Notes: generated by a model from the sequence alone, not told the origin. DNA of 64,000 nt from Aradus depressus (GCA_963662175.1 OY759215.1:25905079-25969078), one strand, 5' to 3'. Positions 42,950 through 53,765 are shown, counted from the stretch's first letter. Translations and numbers: made by a program.

Positions 42950-43790
42950 TATGTGTATCCCCCGGCAAGCATTACTCCACAATTATCTCACCAATAGACC
43001 AGAATATTACTCAGAAACATTTGTGCATATTTTAAATAATTTAGAATTTAGAAGAATTAACAATTTATTTTTATTTTTTACTGTTGCCTTGAAAATAAAG
43101 AATAACATAATTTAATTTGTTGCATATAAGATGGATATATACATATATGTTTTTTATTTAAATAAAATGATAGATAAAACACTTTTTTTGAACACTTATA
43201 CTGTCTAATTTCACAAACATATACTTAAATGTGTACCGGTTTCAAGGTTCAACAATAATTCAGATATTTGCCAGGCATACATTGTTGAACCTTGTGATGT
43301 CGATGGCGTAAGCCGAAACCGGTACACATTTAAGTATATGTTTGTGGAATTAGACAATATAAGTGTTCAAAAAAAGTGTTTTATCTATCATTTTATTTTA
43401 TTTATTAATATTTCCACTATATCAACACAGAACGCAAAAAATGTATTTGGACATATTTTTTATTATTATTATTATTATTATTATTTATTCCTGTTCATGT
43501 CATATCTTGTTTTATATAATTTTTGAATTGTTTCTTTTACCCTGGTTGCTTGCACTATTCATATTTAAAGAGCATGTCTATTTTTACTATTTCAATATTA
43601 TTGATATCTTTTTATTTAGTTGTTATATTGATTATTATATACAATTCTTTATATAGATATTTTTTCTTTTATTCTATTTTAAATACTTACTTGTTTACTT
43701 TTACGCTCATTGCCATAGAGGTTGTAATCTTTTGTGTAATAAAAGTTTATCTATCTGTATTCATTTATGTTCTATTATTATTATTTCCTT
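42950..43790 (+). mobile_element. Second copy of the 39508-type non-LTR 3' end
   Basis: 'cccggcaagcattactccac' and 'ccagaatattactcagaaac' (42960-43020) match the coding part at 39650-39710. The 3' UTR resumes at 43505 ('ataatttttgaattgttt') to 43755 ('tgtgtaataaaagtttatct'). A palindrome is inserted between (43157-43400). An (ATT)n run lies at 43459-43485. Confidence 0.7.
43157..43400. mobile_element. Near-perfect palindrome with hammerhead-like scar
   Basis: Outer arms 43157-43243 and 43315-43400 pair with only a few mismatches. Inner arms aaggttcaacaat (43244-43256) and its complement (43281-43293) also pair. Only the right arm has 21 extra bases (43294-43314, with gatggcgtaagcc) that lead into GAAACCGGTAC. 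GGC-GTAA-GCC then GAAA is the stem II and core of the hammerhead-like motif. Confidence 0.85.
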
Positions 43791-43831
43791 CTAAAATAAA
43801 TAATTATTATTCATCTATTATGAGTTTATAT

Positions 43832-43926
43832 GGGCTCATGTCCACCAGAGCGCTCTTTCGTCGCTCTTTTCGTAGTATGGCGATATGACCTCTTAGTTAA
43901 AGCCCGGGCATGAGTCACAATAACTA
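43832..43926 (+). mobile_element. SINE 3' fragment
   Basis: 'gggctcatgtccaccagag', 'tatggcgatatgacctc', tail 'gagtcacaataactaa'. Confidence 0.85.
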
Positions 43927-44393
43927 AAAATGTATTAATATTCTAAGATTTAACATACGTTGATTTATATATATGTTTGATGTAAATTATATGACGTATC
44001 CATTTACCACTTTATGGTTTAACGGAAATAAATATTATTGTTATTATTAAGTTAAACTAATGTGATTTAAAGAAATAAAATAGGAAAAAAAGGTGCAAAC
44101 TTCTAATGAAGGGGTTGGAAAAAAAATAAATTTAATAATATATTCTAGGGTGCGGCCTAGTTTGTATTCAGCGGAGTCTACCATTGCTCCGCTCCGTCCC
44201 TTCGTTAGGGTACATATTCTTTGCGTATTTTCTTTCACCGTACCCAAGCTATATTTAAAAAAAAAAAAAAAAATGTTTGTGCAGTTAGTACACAGTTTGA
44301 AGTGTAACTTCCGTACCTAACTCTTCTAGTATAATATGTTGGTAACAATTTTTATGTACAGTTAAGGTTACATTAATTTATTAACTAGAAGAG
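43927..44393. other. No gene recognised
   Basis: 44145-44240 is GC-richer (ctccgctccgtcccttcg) with frames on both strands of 66-75 codons but no known motif. Confidence 0.35.
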
Positions 44394-44421
44394 AGGTCGG
44401 TAGCTCAGTGGTATGCGTGCT
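44394..44421 (+). mobile_element. SINE box A fragment
   Basis: Only gtcggtagctcagtggtatg and 'cgtgct' remain. Confidence 0.7.
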
Positions 44422-45485
44422 ATTAACCTTACCTATTAACAAATAGATATATTTCCTTAAAGTTTTTATAAATATGGTATAGATTAACTTATTGATAAAT
44501 TGTTTTGTACATTTGACTCTGATGATGGAACATAATTTTCGTGTGTAACGCATGACAAGATGGGCTTATGATAACTAGAGTAAGAAATAAAAGGCACGTT
44601 ATCTAAATATCTCGTAAATAAAGCGTCTATGGTTCTTAGTGTTCTTCGACGGTTGTTTTTGTTTATTATCTAAAAGTAAATGCGATTATTGTAAAAAAAA
44701 TTCGGAATTGTAGAATTGAATAATGGTTAAAACAGTTGCATTTACAGAGGTACAATTATACAATAAGGTTCCTTAACCATTACCCTTATACACTAAATAC
44801 AAATCAAAAATAATCAGTTAAATTAAAGACAATGCTATTGCTTAAGAGTAAATTTTAAAAAACTCTTAAAGAAAAAATAAGAAAAAACAAAAACAAATAC
44901 AAAGTAACTGAAATTAATAGAAAATAAATTAATAAACATTCAAAAACAGAGATTATAATTTAAAATCGTGAACGGATTTTTTTGTGTTTCCCTCCCTGAG
45001 TTTTCTTTATTGTCTTTACTAAAACGTTTTGATTTGTATCACACTTAAGTACGTAATAACGGTTATAGAACAAAAATCAACTACTTACCATTTTTATTGT
45101 ATTGTGTACATTTTATGCGATACACAATACATTCAACGCAATAAGTACACTTATACGATGAACAATACAAACACTACAACAAAAACTGGATTAATTCAAA
45201 CACAAACGGATAAGAAATACACGTGTTGTACTGAAGCATCACAAGTGAAAGGTTAAAGCATCACAAGTGAAAGGTGCGCACAACTATGCGCAGTCTGCTC
45301 AGTGGGAGCCAAGAACGTTACGATTTTTCGTTTGAGTTTAGGTGGGGGAAAACGCTACATCTACCTCAAAACGTACTGCTATAAGTAAGTAACGAAGTTA
45401 CACTTCAAAAATTCTAACTGTAGTCGTTCCATTGGTAGGCTTTGCCAGAAATCATGTAAATTCTTGAAATTTTTTGTGTTATACC
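44422..45485. other. No gene seen
   Basis: AT-rich. 44517-44550 has CTGATGATGG then a TTTTC pair but GTGT in place of GAAA, a decayed hammerhead-like motif. 'gcatcacaagtgaaaggt' is duplicated in tandem at about 45234-45275. Confidence 0.4.
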
Positions 45486-45712
45486 TTCGTCCCGGATGGG
45501 ATGTTAAGCGATAGATAGTCCCGTCCTTGTGCGATGTCAGGTACTCGTTAAAGACCTCTCCCCTAGGTGAATAAACCAGGATCGGGAAAATTTAGATCTC
45601 CGACAATAGTGTCGGGCTCATGTCCACTACGCGTCGAAGGAGCGTTCTGGTTGTAGGCGATATAACCTCGTAGTTAAAGTCCTGGCGTGAGTGAGTCATA
45701 ATAACTAACTAA
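45486..45712 (+). mobile_element. SINE, 5'-truncated
   Basis: Starts in the body ('cgtcccggatgggatg') and runs to the tail 'gagtcataataactaacta'. Confidence 0.88.
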
Positions 45713-46376
45713 TAGGTGTCAGGGACTTCTTATTATAAAATTTCGTTTTGAAAGATTCATTGCACTCTGAGAAAATAAATATCTTGCCCACTCTGTTTTC
45801 CCCGTCTCTACAAAACATCAACAATAGAATAAACAATAACACCATATCTTTGAAGACTGATATAATAAGAAAATAATTATTTTTAAACTTGTTCTTCCAA
45901 GTTTTGTACAAGAAGCCATCTCATTGTCAATGTTAGAAAAGTTGTACCATTGTTATGTTTAACTTGACGTTCTGAGTAAATAGAAGTGGACATTGTGAAG
46001 CCCTTGGTGGACACCTGTTTGTATACAAGTTGGTACAGATAACCACTTCGTCAGGGGTCCGAGTCACATGCAAATGAGGTCTAGTCCCCCACAACGGGTC
46101 CTCTCTCTGTCAGCTTGATGGGACACGGAACATTTTTTTTTTTTTTTCTTAATGGGGTATAGTTAGTGTGACTGAGGTGAATGATCTCTTAATTTCTTCA
46201 AAATACTGAATGGTTATACCGTTGGGGATGCAATTTAAATAATGAAAAGTTAGGAAAAAAATAAAATAAAATATAATTCTTAATAATATTCTTGATAGGG
46301 AAATCATCAAAACGTTAATTAAGTTATACATATTTACCCAACGAAACTTAATTTATGATTTGAACAATACCACTTG
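45713..46376. other. No gene seen
   Basis: AT-rich with a T run at 46133-46148. Confidence 0.4.
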
Positions 46377-47020
46377 ATTTTGACGTGAAAACGTCTATTC
46401 GCTCGTTAAGCACAGTGATAGCCGATAAAACTTTCTTGTGTTACAAAATACCTTCAGATTTCAATCGATAATAACTACGAGACTAATAATGCGATAACAA
46501 CGGTTAAGGTCACAATGGATAGATCATATCTGTACGTGTTTGTTGTGCAGTGTTTGTTTTGCCTGTGACGTTATCGGGCTAGTGTGGGCGCCGGCGGATG
46601 ATTGTTGCGAATTAGCGTTGTGTAAAATTAGAAATAAGTGTAGCGTGATAACAAGAGATAGGACGTTTAGATAGGACGTTTAGATAGGACGTTGATTCGG
46701 GTGTCATTGTAAAGAGCTTGAGGAGCACTACTAGGACTCAAAGTGAAACAATAAAAATATTCGCCGAAATATATGTAAAAATCGGTATTAAATTGAAAAT
46801 TGCAAAAAAATTAAAGATGTCTCATATGAATCGTAAATAGTCGCGAAATTATACAAAATGCAAATCAGAGGAAAACTCGCATCAAAATGAATTTAAAAAA
46901 CCTAAAAAGTCTAGTGCCGAGCAAATGCAAGAGCTACGGCAGCATCGAAAAGAAAATGAAAAATGATTTTATCCCGACGTTTTCACCGAAAATCTACGGC
47001 GTGGACCTTGACTACGCCTT
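46377..47020 (+). repeat. Family E element, longer copy
   Basis: Partner of 1530-1946, with an extra 200 bp containing a coding remnant and a local triplication of 'gataggacgtt' (46660-46690). Ends at the same 'gactacgcctta' followed by AT/T-rich sequence, which may be a tail. Confidence 0.8.
46817..46966 (+). pseudogene. Basic N-terminal remnant in family E
   Basis: From ATG the frame reads MSHMNRK, one stop, then 41 codons to TGA including KKPKKSSAEQMQELRQHRKE. An AEQMxELRxRRKE-like basic stretch occurs at the N-terminus of several arthropod transposon proteins. The family is not determined. Confidence 0.4.
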
Positions 47021-47063
<43 letters not shown>

Positions 47064-47129
47064 TTTTTGTCCATAACACCGCCTCCCCCCTCGCACCGCA
47101 TCCAAAAATCCTTTAACTTCCTTAGGTAT

Positions 47130-49195
47130 ACAAGGTATAGAAGACTTATTTAATCGGTCCGAAATTCCAGATTCCAAAAATGAAAAAAAAAAATGCCCAT
47201 CTTTCTGTCAGTCTCTGAATAGTCTCGATAGAGTGAATATAGCGCCACGACATATATGTATCCAAAATCGATTGCCGAATAGACCAAAGTGAAGGTGGCG
47301 AATTAACAATAACACCACAATATCTGGTATAAAATGAACATTTTCTTACAGCCAGTGTGTCTGTGAACATGATAAATCCCATTAGAATGAATATATAGAC
47401 ATGAAATTTTATATTTGAAGAGTGGGACCAGGGGAAGGGGTTGATCTCAAAAACCTAATAACTCCTTATGTAATAAAGTATTATACAAAATTATATATGT
47501 AGATGCAGCACTCAACATTCCGCCAAATTGGCCTGGGAGGCTCAACTGTCGAATAACTGTCAGTGTAAAGTATGTATCAACACAAAATTATATATGTAGA
47601 TGCAGCACTCAACATTCCGCCAAATTGGCCTGGGAGGCTCAACTGTCGAATAACTGTCAGTGTAAAGTATGTATCAACACAAAATTATATATGTAGATGC
47701 AGCACTCAACATTCCGCCAAATTGGCCTGGGAGGCTCAACTGTCGAATAACTGTCAGTGTAAAGTATGTATCAACACAAAATTATATATGTAGATGCAGC
47801 ACTCAACATTCCGCCAAATTGGCCTGGGAGGCTCAACTGTCGAATAACTGTCAGTGTAAAGTATGTATCAACACAAAATTATATATGTAGATGCAGCACT
47901 CAACATTCCGCCAAATTGGCCTGGGAGGCTCAACTGTCGAATAACTGTCAGTGTAAAGTATGTATCAACACAAAATTATATATGTAGATGCAGCACTCAA
48001 CATTCCGCCAAATTGGCCTGGGAGGCTCAACTGTCGAATAACTGTCAGTGTAAAGTATGTATCAACACAAAATTATATATGTAGATGCAGCACTCAACAT
48101 TCCGCCAAATTGGCCTGGGAGGCTCAACTGTCGAATAACTGTCAGTGTAAAGTATGTATCAACACAAAATTATATATGTAGATGCAGCACTCAACATTCC
48201 GCCAAATTGGCCTGGGAGGCTCAACTGTCGAATAACTGTCAGTGTAAAGTATGTATCAACACAAAATTATATATGTAGATGCAGCACTCAACATTCCGCC
48301 AAATTGGCCTGGGAGGCTCAACTGTCGAATAACTGTCAGTGTAAAGTATGTATCAACACAAAATTATATATGTAGATGCAGCACTCAACATTCCGCCAAA
48401 TTGGCCTGGGAGGCTCAACTGTCGAATAACTGTCAGTGTAAAGTATGTATCAACACAAAATTATATATGTAGATGCAGCACTCAACATTCCTCCAAATTG
48501 GCCTGGGAGGCTCAACTGTCGAATAACTGTCAGTGTAAAGTATGTATCAACACAAAATTATATATGTAGATGCAGCACTCAACATTCCGCCAAATTGGCC
48601 TGGGAGGCTCAACTGTCGAATAACTGTCAGTGTAAAGTATGTATCAACACAAAATTATATATGTAGATGCAGCACTCAACATTCCGCCAAATTGGCCTGG
48701 GAGGCTCAACTGTCGAATAACTGTCAGTGTAAAGTATGTATCAACACAAAATTATATATGTAGATGCAGCACTCAACATTCCGCCAAATTGGCCTGGGAG
48801 GCTCAACTGTCGAATAACTGTCAGTGTAAAGTATGTATCAACACAAAATTTAATATGAGGATTCATAAATTTATGAGTAAGGAAATGATGCGATTAAGAA
48901 CAAATCTTGACACAAAACTGCCGATGTAATGGGTATATCGACACGAAATTTTATATCTGTATCCTTACCATACATAGGTATCAATTTTCAGTTGAATCGA
49001 CCAACTGGAAAAAGGGGGATCAGAGAAGAGGGCCCATCTCAAAAACCCTAAATCTGTCGTAACGAATCTATCTTTTAGTCAACTTATATACAACAAAATC
49101 GGTAAATTGGTTTCAGAGGGAGAGCGGAAACTTACTTGATTAATTTGTACTGGGGAAGTTGCCTTGATTCATCGATGACATTTTCTTCCCTAGCT
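47130..49195 (+). repeat. Family A copy containing the 97-bp array
   Basis: Diverged head (ggtatacaaggtatagaag) at 47130; after the array the copy continues 'actgccgatgtaatgggt' to the tail 'gtactggggaagttgcc' and 'gattcatcgatgac'. Confidence 0.8.
47486..48851 (+). repeat. 97-bp minisatellite, about 14 copies
   Basis: Unit begins 'tatgtatcaacacaaaatta' and includes 'cagcactcaacattccgcc', 'aaattggcctgggaggctc' and 'aactgtcgaataactgtc'. Copies appear identical except for one G-to-T change (ttcctcc near 48491) and the degenerate first and last copies. The unit is a shortened family A module: 'ggctcaact...aataactg.c..tgtaa' and 'gtatc.acac.aaatt' are family text. Because 97 is not a multiple of three, every frame closes after about 2.3 units; the array is not coding. 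Confidence 0.97.
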
Positions 49196-49562
49196 ATACG
49201 AAATATAAAGGAAGTTATGTAATCAGTCAAAAATTCGATGCGGAGTTTTCAATTTTAATATTTTCCGACCTCTAGGTCCAAATATGAAAAAAAAATGTCT
49301 GTCTGTGAGTGTGTCTGTGTACACAGGTAGGGTGGGGGGATTAGGGGAGGCTTAACATCAAAGAGGGGCTCAACTCAAAAACCCCAATAACTGCTGGTCT
49401 AATGAATTTATCGACATAAAATTTAGTATCAGGATTTTGGAGTCCCTACGTAAGTCAACTGTTGAATATCAGTGCAACGGTCGACTGGTTTTGGAGGGGG
49501 AGCGAAAACTTGAGTGATTAATTCGTTCTGAGGAAGTACATTGGTGTCTCACCAACGACTTT
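49186..49562 (+). repeat. Family A copy
   Basis: Head 'cttccctagctatacgaaat' directly follows the previous tail, so the two copies are in tandem. Tail 'gttctgaggaagtacattgg' and 'ctcaccaacgactttt'. Confidence 0.85.
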
Positions 49563-49566
49563 TAAT

Positions 49567-50193
49567 GTGCCCCAGAGACGATCAATTGAAATTGACAATT
49601 GACAGTTTCAATTGAAGGCGCGATTGATCGAGCTTCAATCATCACATCAATTCTAGTTTCTGTGTTCACCTTCAATTGTTCTGTTTTGACGTAGTGTTCT
49701 CGCTGATATTTTAATTCGTTAATTATTAAAATTACATTTTTTTAAAAATTTTAAAATGGTCTCGAACACAGACATGGTATTTCTTGCATTAACTCTAGCC
49801 CTCTGCACTCGGAAGAAAGAAAAGAGAAAGAGACGTTGGTCCAAAGAATGATATAAACTGAGAAGCCGTTTTACCCACGAAAATTTATTACGTATCCTTC
49901 GAGATACTGAACCCGAGGATTACAAAAATTTTCTCAGATATTAACAGCAAAACAAAGTCTCTTTCCTCGAACGAATCAGAAACGACACATCTTTGCTGTC
50001 TGGCGAACAACTGACGGAACGATTGTCAGTTTGCTATCAATTGCTCTTATCAATGACCTTCAATCAAAATTTCTATCAATCGCCGTCATTTAATTGACAA
50101 TCGTGTCAATTACCTTCTAGACGATCAATTAGTCCCATCAATGATATCATTGACAATTGCAATTGTCAATTTTATTGATTGTCTCGGGGGCAC
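49567..50193 (+). mobile_element. PIF/Harbinger-like element
   Basis: Terminal inverted repeats of about 35 bp: GTGCCCCAGAGACGATCAAT and, reversed, GTGCCCCCGAGACAATCAAT, both followed by AATTGACAATTG. Subterminal TCAATTG/CAATTGA words are frequent. The interior keeps a transposase N-terminus. The expected 3-bp duplication could not be made out. Confidence 0.85.
49756..50040 (+). pseudogene. Harbinger transposase N-terminal remnant
   Basis: ATG frame with stops at about codon 32 and 63. Readable blocks are KRKRRWSKE then a stop, YKLRSRFTHENLLRILRDTE, PEDYKNFLRY. A basic run, then W-x-x-E/R, then a D/PxDYxNFLRM-like block is the N-terminus of HARBI1-type transposases. The DDE nuclease domain is absent. 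Confidence 0.75.
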
Positions 50194-50695
50194 TTTACGT
50201 GCGGGCTGTCAAACTGGGCAGATAATGAAAGAAGAAAAATAAGATTTCTTAACTTGGTAATTTTTTTCTCCCTATATCCCCAAAAACCCCGTCTTTGGTA
50301 GTCTATACCTGGTCTTACAAAAAAAAAACCAACAGAAAAACATTTTTCCTCAATTCCCTTTGGAGGGGCTAGGGTCCTTCCCTTTCCCCCCCAGAGACCC
50401 TTATTCCCTGCGGCCAAGTGAGGACGAATTCTAACGATATGCAAACGCTAAACCCAGAGAACATTGTTAAATTTAACCTTCCCTAGAGACTCAAAGGTAA
50501 AGAGAAACCGAACAATGAAATGTTTGCCCATTTTTTCCCCACAATTTTTTTTTTTTTTTTTTTGAAGGGGTCAATAAACGATGGTCATTGATGCTGAATA
50601 TTTATAAGTAACTGAATGAAACATCACACGTCCAATACTTTTTTATCAATAAACTTTTCAATATTTACAAATTAATTGAACTTTTTGAACTTAAT
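50194..50695. other. No gene recognised
   Basis: A 90-codon minus frame (50172-50444) overlaps the Harbinger border and has no known match. A T run lies at 50547-50564. Confidence 0.4.
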
Positions 50696-51010
50696 TACAC
50701 TTGACTTGCATTCCAAAACGTGTGCGAAAATTTTTTGGGTAACAAGAAAAGTGATGATTATGTCGCTCATGTCGAGGAATTGCTGTGAGCGAACAAGGCC
50801 ATGGGGTGTAACATGTCTCTTGAAGTTCATTTCCTTCACTCACACCTGGACTTCTTCCCTGAAAATTTAGGAGCAGTTTCGGATGAACACGAGGAAGATT
50901 CGAGAGGAGATTTTCAGGGAAGTGGAATGCGAGCATGTTGGCCAGAGTACTGCTGGTTTTTGGTACGAGAAACTTCTACCTCAGGGTACAAAAGGAAGCA
51001 AGCACCAAAT
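50696..51010 (+). pseudogene. Decayed copy of a widespread arthropod gene family
   Basis: Reading frame: CENFLGNKKSDDYVAHVEEL, L, a stop, then ANKAMGCNMSLEVHFLHSHL, DFFPENLGAVSDEH, an altered block EEDSRGDFQ, and CWPEYCWFLVRET. The NMSL-x-HFLHSHLDFFPENLG-x-VSDEHGE block, followed by a MxDYCW block, is one I associate with multi-copy, probably transposon-borne, genes in many arthropods, of unknown function. The stop and the damaged sequence after SDEH show that this copy is not functional. Confidence 0.6.
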
Positions 51011-51329
51011 GAAGGTACTTATTTATTTATTTATTATTATTTACAGCTAAAATCTTTTCACCCCTCCAAATTAAATTCATGGCCATCAAAATGATAAAAA
51101 TAGATGGGGGTGGGGGGGAACGGGGGTCATATTCGGATTCAGGAGGTCATTTTACTTAAGAATCAGCAGGAATGGTGTCAGGGATCGAAATTTTTTTTTT
51201 TTTGCTGACGTGTTATCAGAATCATGTTAAAGGAGATTTTGTACCAGGCGCCTTGAGAAGCACCAACTGCCCATTATATACTTGATGAACTAAATTTTCC
51301 CACGACTTACCCCCCATTTGTGTGCCTGT
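51011..51329. other. No gene seen
   Basis: Short TTA repeat at 51022-51040 and a G-rich run at 51104-51125; otherwise nothing recognised. Confidence 0.4.
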
Positions 51330-51640
51330 ACAATATAGGTTTGTTCCATTCGCCACGTACTGCCAAATGGTAGGGTGTGATTAGGGGGAGGCTTAACACA
51401 AACCTCAATAACTCGATGTATTGACATGAAATTTTATTTTTAAATTCAACGGATGTCAGCTATTAATTTTCCGCGAAATCGGTCGATTAATATATCCACA
51501 TGAAATGTAGTACGAGGATTCAAAAGTCACTTTGTAAGTCAAATATTTAGTTCTAGCCCAGACGGTCGATTGGCTTTGGAGCGAAAACGTAATTGAATAA
51601 TTGCTGGGGAAGTACATAGCCGGCGATTCACTGACCACTT
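51330..51640 (+). repeat. Family A, tail part
   Basis: 'gcttaacacaaacctcaataac', 'ttccgcgaaatcggtcg', tail 'ttgctggggaagtacatagcc' and 'ggcgattcactgacc'. Confidence 0.8.
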
Positions 51641-51674
51641 GTGTCAAGAAAGCAGATTTTATTCGTTTATTTGA

Positions 51675-52003
51675 GGTTTAGGTTAGGTTTTATGACTCAT
51701 GCCCGGGCTTTAACTACGAGGTCATATCGCCTACTACCAGAGGGCTCTTTCGTCACTCTGGTGGACATGAGCCCGACTCCTACTGTGGAAGTCGTAAATT
51801 TTGCCTACCCTAAATTTTTATTCACCTAGGGTAGGAGTCTTCAACGAGTACCTGACATCGTACAGGCTCGGGACCATCGCTTAACGTCCCATCCGAAGGA
51901 CGGTGTGCTTAAGTTTATTTTACCTCCCAGATAAAATAAACTAAGGGCCTCGGTCGGGTTTCGAACTCACGTTCTTGAGCTCAGAAGACAACTACGCATT
52001 TCA
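51675..52003 (-). mobile_element. SINE with AACCT tail, 9-bp TSD, head truncated
   Basis: Tail 'gtttaggttaggttttatg', body, head stopping at 'cagaagacaactacgcatt'. Duplication tttatttga at 51666-51674 and 52004-52012. Confidence 0.93.
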
Positions 52004-52012
52004 TTTATTTGA

Positions 52013-52434
52013 TACACGCTGGGAGAAAGCTCGTTTTTTTGCCATTTTCAAAAAACTATATGTATTTTTGTTTTGAAGATGAATCTTATGGAACTTATCG
52101 ACGATTATCTTGCATAATCATTAATATGATCTCTTAAAAATCTGTACGGTACTTTATTATTCTTTTTCGTTCTTTATTCTATATTCTTACCTATAATTAA
52201 ATATTTATGTTCAAAATTAACTAAATTATAATTGTTATGTTTTATGGAAGTTGGATTTTAAATAAAATCCTTTCCAATCTAGCACAGTTACTTTTTTCTT
52301 TATCACAGAATAATTTTTTTATTATTCGGTATTTTCCAGTTATTTTATACTGTTTTTTATTAATATTCTTTATATGCCACATATTTATTATTCCCATCAT
52401 TTATTAATCCCTAACAACTAATCAACTAAGTTTT
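52013..52434. other. No gene seen
   Basis: Very AT-rich. Confidence 0.45.
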
Positions 52435-53225
52435 TGTTCTCCCATAGACAGTTTTGATTAAAAATCAATATTTGACTCCCACTGGGACTTCTGATTCCTT
52501 CATGTTTTCTAAAAATATGGAAAAACATTTCTGTAAGAGTGTGAACATGTTAACTCCCGATAGAATGAACGTATCAAAACGAAATTTTATGTCTGAATCC
52601 TGAACCCTCTGACGACACCCATTGTTTTCAAATCAGGAAAAGGAAGGGGGATCAGAGGAGGGCGCCGGTAGCTCAGTGGTATGCGTGCTTGACTTCTGAG
52701 CTCAAGAACGTGGGTTCAAAACCCGAGCGAGGCCCTTAGTTTATTTTATCTGGGAGGTAAAATAAACTTAAGCACGCCGTCTTTCCGGATGGGACGTTAA
52801 GCGATGGTCCCGAGCCTGTACGATGTCAGATACTCGTTAAAGACCCCTGCTCTAGGTGAATAAAAAATTTAGGGTAGGCAAAATTTAGGACTCTTACAGT
52901 AGAGAGTCGGGCTCATGCCCACCAGAGTGACGAAAGAGCGCTCTGGTAGTAGGCGATATGACCTCGTAGTTAAAACCTGGGCATGAGTCATAAAAATTAA
53001 AAAAAAAAAAAAAAAAAAGGGAGGATCAGAGGGGGCTCAACTCAAAAACCCCAATAACTGCCGATGTAATGAATGTATCTAGCCAAAATTTAGTTTGAGG
53101 ATTTAAGAGCCTCTATGAAAGTTAACTGTTGAATATTAGCGCAAACGGTCGACTGGTTTTGGAGGGGGGGGCATAAATATGATTAATTCTTTCTGGTGAT
53201 TCACCGACGACTTTTTTTTTATTCT
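52435..53225 (+). repeat. Family A copy split by a SINE
   Basis: 'gttaactcccgatagaatgaac' to 52648, resuming at 53033 with 'gggctcaactcaaaaacccc' and tail 'tggtgattcaccgacgac'. Confidence 0.8.
52659..53022 (+). mobile_element. tRNA-derived SINE, full length, poly-A tail
   Basis: Complete head and body, but the tail is 'cataaaaatt' followed by about 19 A, not AACCT. Duplication ggatcagagg at 52649-52658 and 53023-53032. Confidence 0.95.
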
Positions 53226-53339
53226 TTCTACTATCTTCAAGAAGTGAGAAGGGCATTCAAAAAATTATAGTGGATAGTTAATTTATTTTAAATAATTCGA
53301 GGTGGGGGAGTACTTTACCGGTGATTCACTGATCTTTCT

Positions 53340-53765
53340 TTTTTTCATTGATGTAAATAGGTCCACTGGAAATCTATATAAATTACAGGGCCTGGAGCTA
53401 TCTTGCTGAAGACAGATCAGTGAGTCGGAACTCTTTTGTTTGATGATTGGCCCCCCTGTCATCAGAGCGGTTACTTGAGGATGGGTCTAATTTCTCTTGT
53501 AAGGTCCTATTGTAGTCAGTAGGTTGGGGACAATGAGGCACACGGAGGAGACCTTTAGAAGTGAAGGGTCAGGGCACTTGTACTGGGTACTGACTGTGTT
53601 CAGTTACCCAGCAGTCAACTGGACAAGACCCCAATCAGACCAACAGCTTCGTGTGCATCTTAAACACCGAAGTCAGGTCTTGCGGCGGAAGGGACAGGAT
53701 GACCATTTGGCTCTGGCAATAGGCCCGATGAGACAGTCTTCCAGCCTTTCGCATTCCACTTTCGG
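53340..53765. other. GC-richer segment, not recognised
   Basis: Frames of 98 (+, 53524-53820) and 80 (-) codons overlap. The plus reading includes NWTRPQSDQQLRVHLKHRSQ. I know no match; it may be host sequence or a transposon fragment. Confidence 0.35.

Noticed and set aside
43363..43888. Plus frames of 97 and 121 codons rich in F, I, Y
   Set aside because: They translate T-rich LINE 3' UTR and an ATT microsatellite; the same region in the sister copy is broken.
47486..48851. CRISPR array
   Set aside because: There are no unique spacers: the whole 97-bp unit repeats, in DNA that is clearly eukaryotic.
47572..48929. Twelve overlapping 73-96 codon frames with the same protein
   Set aside because: They are shadows of the 97-bp array. 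The unit length is not a multiple of three and each frame ends in a stop after about two units.
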